From: Actinomadura sp. K4S16
GTDB taxonomy: Bacteria; Actinomycetota; Actinomycetes; Streptosporangiales; Streptosporangiaceae
Assembly: GCF_008327685.1 (NCBI RefSeq)
Contig: NZ_BDDE01000010.1
Span: forward strand, 1,240,001 to 1,304,000
Length of the DNA: 64,000 bases
Reading direction: 5' to 3'
The translations under genes were made by a program, and so were the position numbers. Numbering within the stretch: the stretch's first letter is position 1; each line of letters opens with the position of its first letter. The notes under the pieces were generated by a model. The model saw only the letters and a list, made by a program, of their open reading frames with translations, was not told the DNA's origin and did no database searches. This document shows, in pieces, positions 51,633 to 60,336 of this stretch.

Positions 51633-53119
51633 CAGCGGCCCACCAGCCCGACGACGGCCGCCGACAGCGGCTCGATCGTGTCGAGCAGGACGCGCGGCGC
51701 GACGCCGATGAGCAGCGACAGCGCCAGCAGCGGGACGAGCGCGGCCAGTTCGGGGCGCCGCAGGTCGGTGACGAGCGGGGTCAGCTCGCCGGGCGGCCCG
51801 ACCACGGCGCGGTGCAGGACCCGCAGGAAGAGGGCGGCCGTGACCAGGATGCCGAGGACGGCCAGCGCGCCGGTGACGGCCGTCGCCACGGTGCCGCTGC
51901 CGATCGTCCCGGCGAAGATCTGGAACTCGGCGACGAACCCGGACAGGCCCGGCAGCCCGAGCGAGGCGAACGCGGCCACCGAGGTCAGCGCGGCGAAGAC
52001 GGGCGCGCCGCGCGCGATCCCGCCGAACCGCCCGAGGTCGTAGCTGCCCGCCCGGTCGTACAGGACGCCGCACAGCAGGAACAGCGCGCCGGTGACGAGG
52101 CCGTGGCTGACCATCTGCGTGACCGCGCCGGTGACGGCGAGCCGCCGCGCGTCGGCGTCGCCGGCGGCGTACCCGGCCGCGCCCAGCGCGAGAACGATGT
52201 AGCCCATGTGGTTGACGGACGTGTACGCGACGAGACGCTTGACGTCGTCTTGCGCCAGCGCGACCAGGGCCCCGTAGAGGACGCCGACCAGTCCCACGAT
52301 GAGGAACACCAGGGCATAGCGGCGCCAGGCGTCCGGGAGCATCGGCATCGCGATCCGGACGAGCCCGTAGGTGCCCATCTTCAGCATGACCCCGGCGAGG
52401 ATCGCCGACCCGGCGGCGGGCGCGTCGACGTGCGCGGGCGGCAGCCAGGAGTGGAACGGCACGACCGGCGTCTTGATGCCGAGGCCGATCCCGACGGCGA
52501 GGAGCGTCAGTGCCGCCAGCCCGCTCCGTCCGGCCAGCGGCGGGGTGCGGGTCAGCTCGACCATGTCGAACGTGTGGGGGTCGGCGCCCAAGTACAGGCC
52601 GATGAACCCGAGCAGCAGGACGAGCGACCCCAGGAACGTGTAGAGGAAGAACGTCAGCGCCGACCGCGACCGGTCCCCGTGCCCCCACAGCAGGATCACG
52701 AAGTACATGCCGACGATCGACAGGTCGAAGAAGACGAAGAACAGCAGCAGGTCGAGGGCCGCGAACAGCCCCAGGCACACTGTCTCCAGGAAGAGGAACA
52801 GGATCGCGAAGGCCCGCACCCGGTGCGTGTGCCGCAGCGAGTACACGGCGCACGCCGCGAACAGGACGGCGGTCAGTGCCAGCAGCGGCAGCGACAGGCC
52901 GTCCACGCCGACGTGGTAGCCGGCCCGGACGGACGGGATCCACCGCACGTTCGTCTCGTACGCGATCCCGCCGCCGGTGCCGTGCGCGACCCACATCCCG
53001 ATGACGAGGGCGAGGTCCAGGACGGTGACGCCGATCCACGTGTACGGGACGGCGCGGCGCGGGACGGCGGGCAGCACGAGCGCGACCGCCAGCGGAAGGA
53101 AGATCACCAGATTCAGCAA
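51632..53119 (-). CDS. nuoM: NADH-quinone oxidoreductase subunit M-like protein
   Basis: This proton channel subunit has 495 residues. Conserved Glu is in FFDLSIVGMYFVI-type TM5 (here Asp/Ser, so a changed residue), Lys in GLGIKTPVVPFHSWLPPAH, and QDDVKRLVAYTSVNHMGYIVLAL is the helix-12 region. The start appears to be TTG 53119, four bases after the nuoL stop; GTG 53107 is an alternative. The TM5 glutamate normally needed for pumping is seen as Asp here and deserves an alignment. Confidence 0.9.
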   Translation of the reverse strand: MLNLVIFLPLAVALVLPAVPRRAVPYTWIGVTVLDLALVIGMWVAHGTGGGIAYETNVRWIPSVRAGYHVGVDGLSLPLLALTAVLFAACAVYSLRHTHRVRAFAILFLFLETVCLGLFAALDLLLFFVFFDLSIVGMYFVILLWGHGDRSRSALTFFLYTFLGSLVLLLGFIGLYLGADPHTFDMVELTRTPPLAGRSGLAALTLLAVGIGLGIKTPVVPFHSWLPPAHVDAPAAGSAILAGVMLKMGTYGLVRIAMPMLPDAWRRYALVFLIVGLVGVLYGALVALAQDDVKRLVAYTSVNHMGYIVLALGAAGYAAGDADARRLAVTGAVTQMVSHGLVTGALFLLCGVLYDRAGSYDLGRFGGIARGAPVFAALTSVAAFASLGLPGLSGFVAEFQIFAGTIGSGTVATAVTGALAVLGILVTAALFLRVLHRAVVGPPGELTPLVTDLRRPELAALVPLLALSLLIGVAPRVLLDTIEPLSAAVVGLVGR

Positions 53120-53123
53120 GGGC

Positions 53124-54857
53124 TCACCCGACCAGGACGGCGACGACGACGAGCACCGCGAGCACCACCGCGGCCTGGGCGTAGTACATGTGGACCTGCC
53201 CGGTCTGCGGGCGTCGCGCGAGGGCGCCCAGCCCGCGGGCCGCGCGCCCGACCGCGGCGACGAGGCCGTCCACCCGGAACTCGACGCGGCGCCCGGCCAA
53301 CCCGGCGACCGCTTGGCCGCCGCGTGCGACGCCCTGGACCGCGCCGTGAACGACCCGTTCGTCGAAGCGGGCCAGCAACCGCGCGACGGCGAACGCCGGA
53401 CGGACCACCACGGCCTCCGCGGCGCGGCCGACCACCCGTTCGTCGAACCGGGCCAGCGCCCGCGCGGCGGCGAACGCCGGACGGACCGCCCCGGCCGACG
53501 CGGCGCTCTCCAGCCAGAGCCAGTTCACCGCCCACCCGGGTTCCGGGATCCGCCGGACGGCCATGACCGAGCCCACGGTGACCACGGCGAGGACACCGGA
53601 GAGTGCGATCAGCCACGGGTCGGGCCCGCTCTCGTCCGGCACGCCGAGCATCCGCCGCCAGGCGTCCGCGACCGGGGGCACGCCGAGCACTCCGAGCACG
53701 GTCGCCGCGAAGGCCAGCACGACCAGCGGCGCCTGCTGCGGGAACGGCACCCGGAAGGCGCCGCCTCCGGCCGGACGGAACGCGGCGAGCAGCGCTTTCG
53801 CGGCATAGGCGGCCGACAGGACGGAGGCGGCGAGCCCCACCGCGAGGAGTGCGGGCGAGCCGCCGACGCCGGCGAGGACCTCGTCCTTGGTGACCCACAA
53901 CGACAGCGGCGGGACACCGGCCAGCGCGAGCGCCCCGGCGCCGAACGCCGCGCCGACCGTCCGGTGGCGCCGCGCCGCGCCTTGCAACGCGTCCAATCGC
54001 CGCGTCCCGAGCACGCCCAGCCACACGCCTGCACAGAGGAACAGGAGGCTCTTCACCGCGGCGTGCGCGACGAGCTGCGCCGTCCCGCCGCCCACCGCAC
54101 CGGCGCCCGCCCCGAGAACCATGAACCCGATCTGCGAGCACGTGGACGCGGCGAGAAGCTGTTTCAGGTCGCGCTGCGCAAGCGCGACGGCACCCAGGAC
54201 CAGGGCGGTCACCGCCCCGGCCCAGCACACGAGCGTTGCCGCCCAACCGGTCGCGGCCAGCAGCGGATGCACGCGCATCAGCAGGTACGCGCCGGCAGCG
54301 ACCATCGTGGCCGAATGCAGGAGCGCCGACACCGGGCTCGGGCCGTCCATGGCGCGCGACAGCCAGAACGAGAACGGGAGCTGCGCCGACTTCCCGAGTG
54401 CCGACACCACGAGTCCGGCGGCGATCAGGTCCCGCCAGGGGGTGCCGGCCGCGGCGAGGTCGTCCAGCCGCAGGGAGTGGGCGCCGGCGACCGCGAAGCC
54501 CGCCGCCGCGTAGAGGCCCGTGTCGGCGGCGCGGGTGGTCAGGAACGCGACGCCGGCCGACCGGACCCGCCGCGCGTCCGACCACTCGTAGCCGATGAGC
54601 GCGTACGACATCGCGCCCATGACCTCCCAGCCCATCAGCAGCAGCACCAGGTCGGTCGCCGTCACCGTGACGGCCATCGCCGCCGCGAACAGCAGCATCA
54701 GGCCGTGGAAGCGGGCGCCGTACCCTTCCCCCGCCGCGAAGGCGACGACCGCCGTCAGGACGGCGGCGAGCGTCACGAGGAGGACGGCCGACAGCCCGTC
54801 GACCGCGAGCCCGCCCGGCCACCCGGGAAGGAACGCGCCGTGGCCCGGTCCGCTCAT
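53124..54857 (-). CDS. nuoL: NADH-quinone oxidoreductase subunit L-like protein
   Basis: This is the largest antiporter-like subunit with 577 residues. Glu in LMGWEVMGAMSYALIGYEW, Lys in ALGKSAQLPFSFWLSRAMDGPSPV (in two parts) and HSATMVAAGAYLL are typical NuoL text. The C-terminal part contains a near-duplicated segment, VRPAFAAARALARFDERVVG and VRPAFAVARLLARFDERVVH, in the place of the lateral helix. Overlap with nuoK is ATGA. Confidence 0.92.
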   Translation of the reverse strand: MSGPGHGAFLPGWPGGLAVDGLSAVLLVTLAAVLTAVVAFAAGEGYGARFHGLMLLFAAAMAVTVTATDLVLLLMGWEVMGAMSYALIGYEWSDARRVRSAGVAFLTTRAADTGLYAAAGFAVAGAHSLRLDDLAAAGTPWRDLIAAGLVVSALGKSAQLPFSFWLSRAMDGPSPVSALLHSATMVAAGAYLLMRVHPLLAATGWAATLVCWAGAVTALVLGAVALAQRDLKQLLAASTCSQIGFMVLGAGAGAVGGGTAQLVAHAAVKSLLFLCAGVWLGVLGTRRLDALQGAARRHRTVGAAFGAGALALAGVPPLSLWVTKDEVLAGVGGSPALLAVGLAASVLSAAYAAKALLAAFRPAGGGAFRVPFPQQAPLVVLAFAATVLGVLGVPPVADAWRRMLGVPDESGPDPWLIALSGVLAVVTVGSVMAVRRIPEPGWAVNWLWLESAASAGAVRPAFAAARALARFDERVVGRAAEAVVVRPAFAVARLLARFDERVVHGAVQGVARGGQAVAGLAGRRVEFRVDGLVAAVGRAARGLGALARRPQTGQVHMYYAQAAVVLAVLVVVAVLVG

Positions 54858-55159
54858 CCCCTGAGGTCCCCCGCGTCGTCGGTCATGTCCACGTCGCGGG
54901 CCCGGAACAGGGCGGTGACGACGGCGAACCCCATCGCCATCTCCAGCGCCATCACCGTGATCGCGACGAGGACGAGCACCTGCCCGTCCGCCATGCCGGG
55001 CGACACCCAGAACCAGAACGCGGCCGCGGCGACCACGATCCCGTTGATCATGAGTTCGAGGCCCATCATCAGCATCACGATCGACTGCTGCGACAGCGCC
55101 CCGAACAGCCCGACGCAGAACAGCGCGGCCGCGAGCAGCAGGAACGCCTCCAGCGTCAT
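54854..55159 (-). CDS. nuoK: NADH-quinone oxidoreductase subunit K-like protein
   Basis: This 101-residue protein has three membrane helices. GLFGALSQQSIVMLMMGLELMINGIVV carries the conserved Glu of NuoK (MGLELMING). ALEMAMGFAVVTALFR holds the second Glu. It overlaps nuoJ and nuoL by four bases each. Confidence 0.93.
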   Translation of the reverse strand: MTLEAFLLLAAALFCVGLFGALSQQSIVMLMMGLELMINGIVVAAAAFWFWVSPGMADGQVLVLVAITVMALEMAMGFAVVTALFRARDVDMTDDAGDLRG

Positions 55160-55680
55160 CGCGCACCGTCCCCGTCGTCGCGCGGGTCGTAGCGGCCCCG
55201 GTGCGCGGCCAGCACCACCGACGCGATCATGGTCGCCAGGATGGCGACGCCGATCACCATCATGACCAGCATCTTCGGCCCCATGATCGCCTCACCGAGC
55301 GCCACCGTGGGATCGCGCGGCGCGCGGCCCGCCCGCTCCGGCCAGGGGACGGTGAGGATTCCGGCGGCCAGGGCCGCGAAGGCGGCGCCGGAGATGCCGA
55401 GCGCGCCGCGCTTGTTGTGCAGCATCGTCATCGGCATCAGCCCGCCGGGGTTCATCATGTACATGACCATGAAGACCGCCATCACCAGCATCTCCATGAT
55501 CATCATGAGGACGACCAGCACGCCGAGGTAGTGCAGGTCGATCAGGAGCAGCTCGCCGCCGACGCACAGGAACGACGCCAGCAGCGCGAACGTCGCCCGC
55601 GCCATCGAGTCGACGACGAACACGGTGACGCCCGCCCCGACGGCGGCGACGGCCAGCACCCAGAACGCGACGGCCTCCAC
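55156..55680 (-). CDS. nuoJ: NADH-quinone oxidoreductase subunit J-like protein
   Basis: This membrane subunit has 174 residues and five helices. SMARATFALLASFLCVGGELLLIDLHYLG fits the NuoJ core, which has a Tyr in the gate helix. The middle is Met-rich (MMIMEMLVMAVFMVMYMM). The start is GTG 55680 with GGAGG eight bases upstream. It follows nuoH by 62 bp with no NuoI gene between. Confidence 0.9.
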   Translation of the reverse strand: MEAVAFWVLAVAAVGAGVTVFVVDSMARATFALLASFLCVGGELLLIDLHYLGVLVVLMMIMEMLVMAVFMVMYMMNPGGLMPMTMLHNKRGALGISGAAFAALAAGILTVPWPERAGRAPRDPTVALGEAIMGPKMLVMMVIGVAILATMIASVVLAAHRGRYDPRDDGDGAR

Positions 55681-55742
55681 AGCGCTTCCTCCTCACGCGG
55701 TCCATGCGCGACTCCCCACGTGCGCTCCTCCCACACACCTCC

Positions 55743-56606
55743 TCATACGACGACGATCGCGACGACGAGCATTTGCAGCACCGAGGCCGGGATCAGGACC
55801 GTCCACGCCACGGTCATGGCGCGGTCCATGCGCAGCACCGGCAGGCGCTGCCGCGTCCAGACCAGCAGCGACAGGACGGCGCACGTCTTCAGCAGCGACC
55901 ACAGCCACGCCGGCAGGAGCGGCCCCGCACCGCCGCCGAGGAACAGCGGGACCGCCACGGCCGAGGCCACCGCCAGCAGCCCGTAGCGTCCCGCCAGGAA
56001 GACGAGCCGGTCGGGCCCGGACAGCTCGGCCAGCACGCCGCCGGCGACGTCGTCGCCCACGGGATGGTCGAACGGACCCCAGAACGCCATCGCCGCCGCC
56101 GAGACCAGGTAGACGGCGAACGCGACCGGCATCCAGACCGCGAACCACAGGCCGTCCTGCGCCTGCCCGATGGCGCGCAGGTCGAGCGAGTGCGCGGCGA
56201 GCCCGGCGGTGATGAGCGCGAACATGTGCGGCAGCTCGTAGGCGAGCCCCTGCGCGAGGAACCGGTAGCCGCCGACCAGGCCGAACGCCGAGTTGACGCC
56301 CCAGCCCGCGAGCCACACCGACCCCCAGGCGACGACCTCCATCGCGTTGAACCAGACCACGCCGATCCGCGTCCCGACCGCGACGCGGTCGCCGAGCGGC
56401 ACCACCAGCGCCGCCAGCGCCGCCGCGACCGGCAGCGACACGACCCCGATCCTGGTGAGCAGGACGTCGGCCCTCGCCGTGACGCGCCGCTGCGTCGTCA
56501 GCAGCCGCGCGGCCTCGCGGAACGGCTCGGCCGGGCGCCCGGCGAACGCGCCGCCGAGCGACGCCGCCGCCGCCGCGAGGACACCGAGGACCAGCACCTC
56601 AACCAT
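55743..56606 (-). CDS. nuoH: NADH-quinone oxidoreductase subunit H-like protein
   Basis: NuoH forms the quinone chamber at the membrane entry. It has 287 residues and about eight helices. EPFREAARLLTTQRRV, GLAYELPHMFALITAGL and FWGPFDHPVGDDVAGGVLAELSG (in two parts) match the family's loops, including the Glu-rich quinone-site loop in shortened form. It is about 30 residues shorter than the usual NuoH. Its start overlaps the preceding gene by eight bases. Confidence 0.88.
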   Translation of the reverse strand: MVEVLVLGVLAAAAASLGGAFAGRPAEPFREAARLLTTQRRVTARADVLLTRIGVVSLPVAAALAALVVPLGDRVAVGTRIGVVWFNAMEVVAWGSVWLAGWGVNSAFGLVGGYRFLAQGLAYELPHMFALITAGLAAHSLDLRAIGQAQDGLWFAVWMPVAFAVYLVSAAAMAFWGPFDHPVGDDVAGGVLAELSGPDRLVFLAGRYGLLAVASAVAVPLFLGGGAGPLLPAWLWSLLKTCAVLSLLVWTRQRLPVLRMDRAMTVAWTVLIPASVLQMLVVAIVVV

Positions 56607-57477
56607 CGGCGACCGCCCCGAGGTCGGGATCCAGGCTCGCGACGATCAACCGGGCCCGGGCCAGTTCCGCCCCCTGGAGGAGCACCGGCAGGACGGCGGC
56701 CGTCTCGTCCCAGCTCTGGCGCGGCCGGACGGGGCGTCCCTCCAGGGCCGCGCCGATGTCGCGCAGCCAGCCGTCCAGCCGGTCCTTCACGAAGCCCCGC
56801 GTCATCCAGGCCAGCGCGCGCGATCGCCCGACCATCCGGGCGAACGACGCGAACCGCCGCACCAGCGCGTCGTCGGAGGCACGGGCCAACGCCTCGTCCC
56901 GCAGCACGGCCGCGCGCTCCCCGGCCGCCTCCCAGCCCGCCACGCGCAGGAGCCGGGAGAGGCTGTCGAGACGCGACGCGGCCTGGCGCTCCTCCGTCCA
57001 GAACGTTCCGCCGCCGGTGTCGACCGCGGCGACCGCGGCCGCCTGGACGACGTCCCCCTGCAACGTCAGGTCCACGCGCAACCCCGCAGGCCAGTACGAC
57101 AGGACGGGGCCGAGCGGCACGTGCAGGACGTCCAGCTTCAGGCCGTCCCGGTCGTCGGCGCGGTCGGCCATGTCGGCCTCCAGGTCCAGGGCGGGGCGCG
57201 GGCCCCCGGGTTCCCCGTCCAGGTCGAGGGCCGAGGCGCGGACGCGCGGCTCGGGCATGTCGCGCCAGACCACGTCGATGGCCTCGGTCAGCGCGGGCCC
57301 GGGGTTCCCGCACACCACCAGCATCCCGGTCTCGGCGGACGACAGGGCGGGACGCCACCGGCGGCCTCGCAGCGCGCGTTCGACCGCGAGGCGGTCGCGC
57401 GTGCCGTCCGCCGCCGAGACGACGAACGGGCGCGGCGCCGCGAGCCGCCTCAGGCCGGGGGACCGTGTCAGGCCCAT
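56599..57477 (-). CDS. NuoB/NuoD-like protein lacking Fe-S ligands
   Basis: This 292-residue protein stands where nuoB-nuoC-nuoD normally lie. Residues about 50-80 (MLVVCGNPGPALTEAIDVVW, RDMPEPRVRAS) recall the NuoB middle, where MPEP is a hallmark. Residues about 110-150 (GLKLDVLHVPLGPVLSYWPAGLRVDL, cut here: LDVLHVPLGPVLSYWPAGL) recall a region near NuoD/NuoC. The four cysteines that bind cluster N2 are absent. The C-terminal half is helical. It may be a structural cap that joins the membrane arm to another electron donor, or an evolved relic. It overlaps nuoA by ten bases. Confidence 0.65.
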   Translation of the reverse strand: MGLTRSPGLRRLAAPRPFVVSAADGTRDRLAVERALRGRRWRPALSSAETGMLVVCGNPGPALTEAIDVVWRDMPEPRVRASALDLDGEPGGPRPALDLEADMADRADDRDGLKLDVLHVPLGPVLSYWPAGLRVDLTLQGDVVQAAAVAAVDTGGGTFWTEERQAASRLDSLSRLLRVAGWEAAGERAAVLRDEALARASDDALVRRFASFARMVGRSRALAWMTRGFVKDRLDGWLRDIGAALEGRPVRPRQSWDETAAVLPVLLQGAELARARLIVASLDPDLGAVADG

Positions 57478-57812
57478 CGGAACACCCCCTCCCGCCACGC
57501 GTAGAGGACGCCGACCAGCAGCAGCGCCAGGAAGGCGAACATCTCCACGACCGCCTTGACGCCGATCGACGCGACGACGAGCGCCCACGGGTACATGAAG
57601 ACCATCTCCATGTCGAAGGCGAGGAAGACCATCGACACCGTGTACCAGCGCACGTGGTAGCGCGACACCGCGTGCTCGGCCGGGCGCGCCCCCGACAGGA
57701 ACGGCCCGCTCTCGAACGCGCGGGGCGCCGCCGCGGACGAGACCGCGTAGACCCCGGCGACCAGGGCCGCCACCAGCCCGAGAACCGAGAGGACGGCGGC
57801 GAACGGCGGCAT
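57468..57812 (-). CDS. nuoA: NADH-quinone oxidoreductase subunit A-like protein
   Basis: This 114-residue protein has three helices. RYHVRWYTVSMVFLAFDMEM and VFMYPWA are the NuoA signature with the conserved acidic residues. GGAGGGG precedes ATG 57812. It is the first gene of the reduced Nuo operon. An XRE regulator gene lies 110 bp upstream on the same strand. Confidence 0.93.
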   Translation of the reverse strand: MPPFAAVLSVLGLVAALVAGVYAVSSAAAPRAFESGPFLSGARPAEHAVSRYHVRWYTVSMVFLAFDMEMVFMYPWALVVASIGVKAVVEMFAFLALLLVGVLYAWREGVFRWA

Positions 57813-57922
57813 TGCCCCTCCGGGGTACGGGTCACCTGCTAGTCGCCCTCTACCTGATCGGTCCCCCGGTGAAACATCTTCCGGCCCGGCCGTTCCGCCG
57901 CCGGGACGGCCGTGGCCCCGGG

Positions 57923-58369
57923 TCAGGCGTGGCGGACGCGGTCGGCCTCGGCGGCGGCGAGGATCATCTCGTCCACGACCCAGCGGGCCTCCGGGGACAG
58001 GTCGACCAGGGCGCGCAGCACCTCGGGCCGGATGATGCCCTGCTCGACGTCCCGGCGCAGGGCCTTGAGCGTGAGGTCCTCGCCGATGGGCCCGGACTCG
58101 CCGGCGAAGCCGAAGTAGCCGATCGGCACGCCGAAGAACGTGGCGAGCGCCGTCAGCGTCTTCAGCTGCGGATTCTCCTGCCGCCCGGTGCGCAGCTTCC
58201 ACACGGTGGTGGAGGAGATGTCCTCACCGGTGGCGCGCGCGATGGCGGCGGCCGTCTCCACGTTGTTGCGCGGCGGGTCCGCGTCCGCCGGCCAGAGATT
58301 CTGGATCAGCCACTCGACCTTCTCGGCGAGCGACGCTCCCGGCGGCACCTCATCCGCATGACGCTGCAT
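57923..58369 (-). CDS. XRE-family helix-turn-helix regulator
   Basis: This 148-residue DNA-binding protein starts MQRHADEVPPGASLAEKVEW. The HTH (ETAAAIARATGEDISSTTVW, then KLRTGRQENPQLKTLTALATFFGVP) is XRE-like and resembles the EspR/streptomycete type with a C-terminal helical dimer region. It lies directly upstream of the Nuo-like operon on the same strand and could control it. The ribosome site is GGGAG. Confidence 0.87.
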   Translation of the reverse strand: MQRHADEVPPGASLAEKVEWLIQNLWPADADPPRNNVETAAAIARATGEDISSTTVWKLRTGRQENPQLKTLTALATFFGVPIGYFGFAGESGPIGEDLTLKALRRDVEQGIIRPEVLRALVDLSPEARWVVDEMILAAAEADRVRHA

Positions 58370-59118
58370 TCGGCTCCCACTCCCCCCATCGCCAGCGATT
58401 TAAGTTGACCACATCCTCGTTCGTCAGCCAAGGACATGCGTCCAGACGGGACGTCGGGCCCCCGAGCCGGGCACCGGCTCCCCCGGCCGCGGCGGGACGT
58501 CCGCGGAAGCCGGAGACAGGAAATTGGCCCTGAAATTCGCACGGACCTTCGGCCCACCGAGTGGTCCGCTTCCGTTTCCCGTCGCCGCGAACCGCCAAGG
58601 ACATCCATTTTCATCACGCCGAGAAATCCAATATGAAGCGCATTATTTAATCCGGCATTCACGACAAAAGTGCCATCACCCTCTAGCGCGAATCACCGCC
58701 CGGCAATGGCCTCGGACAACCCCGCCGGCGCGGCCTTACAACGGCACATAATGCCAGGTAACACCCAAGGTCAGGAGAGGATTCCCGCATAAATACCCCA
58801 CCGGCGAAGCGTTGATCGTCAATGATTCCCGCCTCCGTCGCCTGTGCAGATGGGACCTCTCCGGCACACTGGGCAAGTGGGGCGGCGATGCCAGACGGGG
58901 CGAAGCCGGTCGACTCCCCTCCGCGCACGGCCGAATCCTCAATTCCAGTTCTTCGGCAACGCCTATTCCACTAGCATGTTGTTCACTCGCTCACGGGGAC
59001 TGGGAATGCCCCGCCGAGCCAGGGGGGTTTTCGAGGACGCGGAGGGGCGGTCGGGGGGGCCGCCCCTCTCGCATGCCCGGCACCGGCCGAGACGAGCACC
59101 CGGGCCGCACCGGGCGGG
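58370..59118. other. 749-bp AT-richer spacer without a supported gene
   Basis: The segment separates the XRE and ArsR genes, both on the minus strand. Around 58600-58680 and 58770-58830 it is clearly richer in A and T than the surroundings. It includes TTATTTAATCC and a possible minus-strand promoter, TTTGTC with TAATGC 17 bp apart. Short frames exist on both strands, but none has a good ribosome site with plausible composition. It probably holds the XRE/Nuo promoter; decayed sequence is another option. Confidence 0.5.
59042..59068 (-). terminator. Hairpin downstream of the ArsR gene
   Basis: GAGGGGCGG (59042-59050) and CCGCCCCTC (59060-59068) are perfect reverse complements with a nine-base loop. 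It begins about 50 bases after the arsR stop in the direction of transcription. There is no T-tract. Confidence 0.6.
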
Positions 59119-59439
59119 CTAGAGACTGGTGACCAGGGTCTCGGCGAACCGGCGGATGGCGCCCTCGTCCCGCTTGTAGAAGTGCCAGGCGCCCATCTTC
59201 TGCCGGGTGACGAGGCCGGCCTGATGCAGGATCTTCAGGTGCGCCGAGACGGTCGGTTGCGACATGCCCGCCCGCTCCTGGATGGTCGACACGCACACCC
59301 CTTCGACGTCGAAGTCGCCGACCGCCTGGTGGCCGAAGTTCGCGGCGGGGTCCCTGAGCCACTGGAGGATCTCCAGCCGTGCGCGGTTGGAGAGGGCACG
59401 CAGCACATCCACCTCGATCCCCTGCACCACGTCGCTCAT
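59119..59439 (-). CDS. ArsR family repressor
   Basis: This 106-residue winged-HTH protein starts MSDVVQGIEVDVLRALSNRARLEILQWL. Its recognition helix is GMSQPTVSAHLKILHQAGLV. The early CVSTIQ cysteine is isolated, and the metal-binding CxC of ArsR/SmtB sensors is not present, so a non-metal signal is likely. The start is ATG 59439. It is divergent from the reductase-RidA operon with a 24-bp inverted repeat between them. Confidence 0.9.
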   Translation of the reverse strand: MSDVVQGIEVDVLRALSNRARLEILQWLRDPAANFGHQAVGDFDVEGVCVSTIQERAGMSQPTVSAHLKILHQAGLVTRQKMGAWHFYKRDEGAIRRFAETLVTSL

Positions 59440-59511
59440 GAGGCCAGGGTAGCCGCAGCCCCAGGGGGCGCCGGCCCGCGCGGGACGACACCTCGGCGGC
59501 CACACGCAGAG

Positions 59512-59535
59512 TCATATTTGAATTTAGCTATATGA
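59512..59535. promoter_or_regulatory. Candidate ArsR operator
   Basis: TCATAT (59512-59517) and ATATGA (59530-59535) form an inverted repeat with a 12-bp AT-rich centre, TTGAATTTAGCT, in a very GC-rich context. It lies between the divergent arsR and reductase genes, and its shape resembles 12-2-12 ArsR/SmtB sites. Confidence 0.65.
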
Positions 59536-59634
59536 CGATGTAACTTCCTCCGGGCGCCCTCCTGCGGGGTGGCGCACGCACCGCACCGCGGTCCGGCCCC
59601 GGACCGGCGGCCATCGACAGCAGGGAGCACGCCG

Positions 59635-60336
59635 ATGAAGATCGGAATTCTGGGCACCGGGCGCATGGGGACGAGGCTGGCGGCGATGTACGCCCGCGCG
59701 GGCCACCAGGTCGTGCTCGGATCCCGCGACACCGCCCGCGCCCGGCGCATCGCCGGGGGCCTCGCCCTCCCGGGCCTCACCGGCGGCGACTACGACCAGG
59801 CCTTGGAGGCGCCCGTCGTCCTGCCCGCCATCTTCCTGCGCGACGGCCTGCTGACCCGGCTGGAACCCCTGCGCGCGGCGCTCGCGGACAAGATCCTCAT
59901 CGACATCACCAACCCGTTCAACGCCGACTACAGCGACTTCATCACCCCCTGGGACACCAGCGGCGCCGAGCAGATCGCCGCGACGCTGCCCGGCACCCGC
60001 GTCGTCGGCGCCTTCAAGAACGTGTGGTGGGAGGTCTTCGACGCGCCGGACTTCGACGGACTCGCCAGCGACGTCTACGTCGTCTCCGACGACGAGGACG
60101 CCAAGAAGCAGGTCATCGCGCTCGGCGAGGGGACGCCGTTCCGCTACGTCGACGCGGGCCGGCTGAGCAACGCCCGCACCGTCGAGCGGATGACGCTGCT
60201 CAGCGGTGAGCTGGGCACCCGCCTCGGCTTCTTCCCCCGGATGAACTACACGCTGCTCGGGCGGCCATGGCGGCCCGGCCAGGCGGACGACACCGTCGGT
60301 GCGCTGATCGCCCGAGCCGGGGGCGGCGCCGAGTGA
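59635..60336 (+). CDS. NADPH-dependent F420 reductase-like protein
   Basis: This 233-residue Rossmann protein begins MKIGILGTGRMGTRLAAMYARAGHQVVLGSRD; GTGRMG and the following SRD fit the NADP-binding pocket of F420:NADP oxidoreductases. ITNPFNADYSDFITPWDTS and GAFKNVWWEVF are family-like blocks. It could transfer hydride to F420, since the host makes that cofactor, or act on another substrate. Its stop overlaps the RidA start by GTGA. Confidence 0.8.
   Translation: MKIGILGTGRMGTRLAAMYARAGHQVVLGSRDTARARRIAGGLALPGLTGGDYDQALEAPVVLPAIFLRDGLLTRLEPLRAALADKILIDITNPFNADYSDFITPWDTSGAEQIAATLPGTRVVGAFKNVWWEVFDAPDFDGLASDVYVVSDDEDAKKQVIALGEGTPFRYVDAGRLSNARTVERMTLLSGELGTRLGFFPRMNYTLLGRPWRPGQADDTVGALIARAGGGAE

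Noticed and set aside
58977..59122. 48-codon plus-strand frame starting MLFTRSRGLG
   Set aside because: It has a possible promoter but no ribosome site, crosses the hairpin after arsR and overlaps the arsR stop; composition is not convincing.
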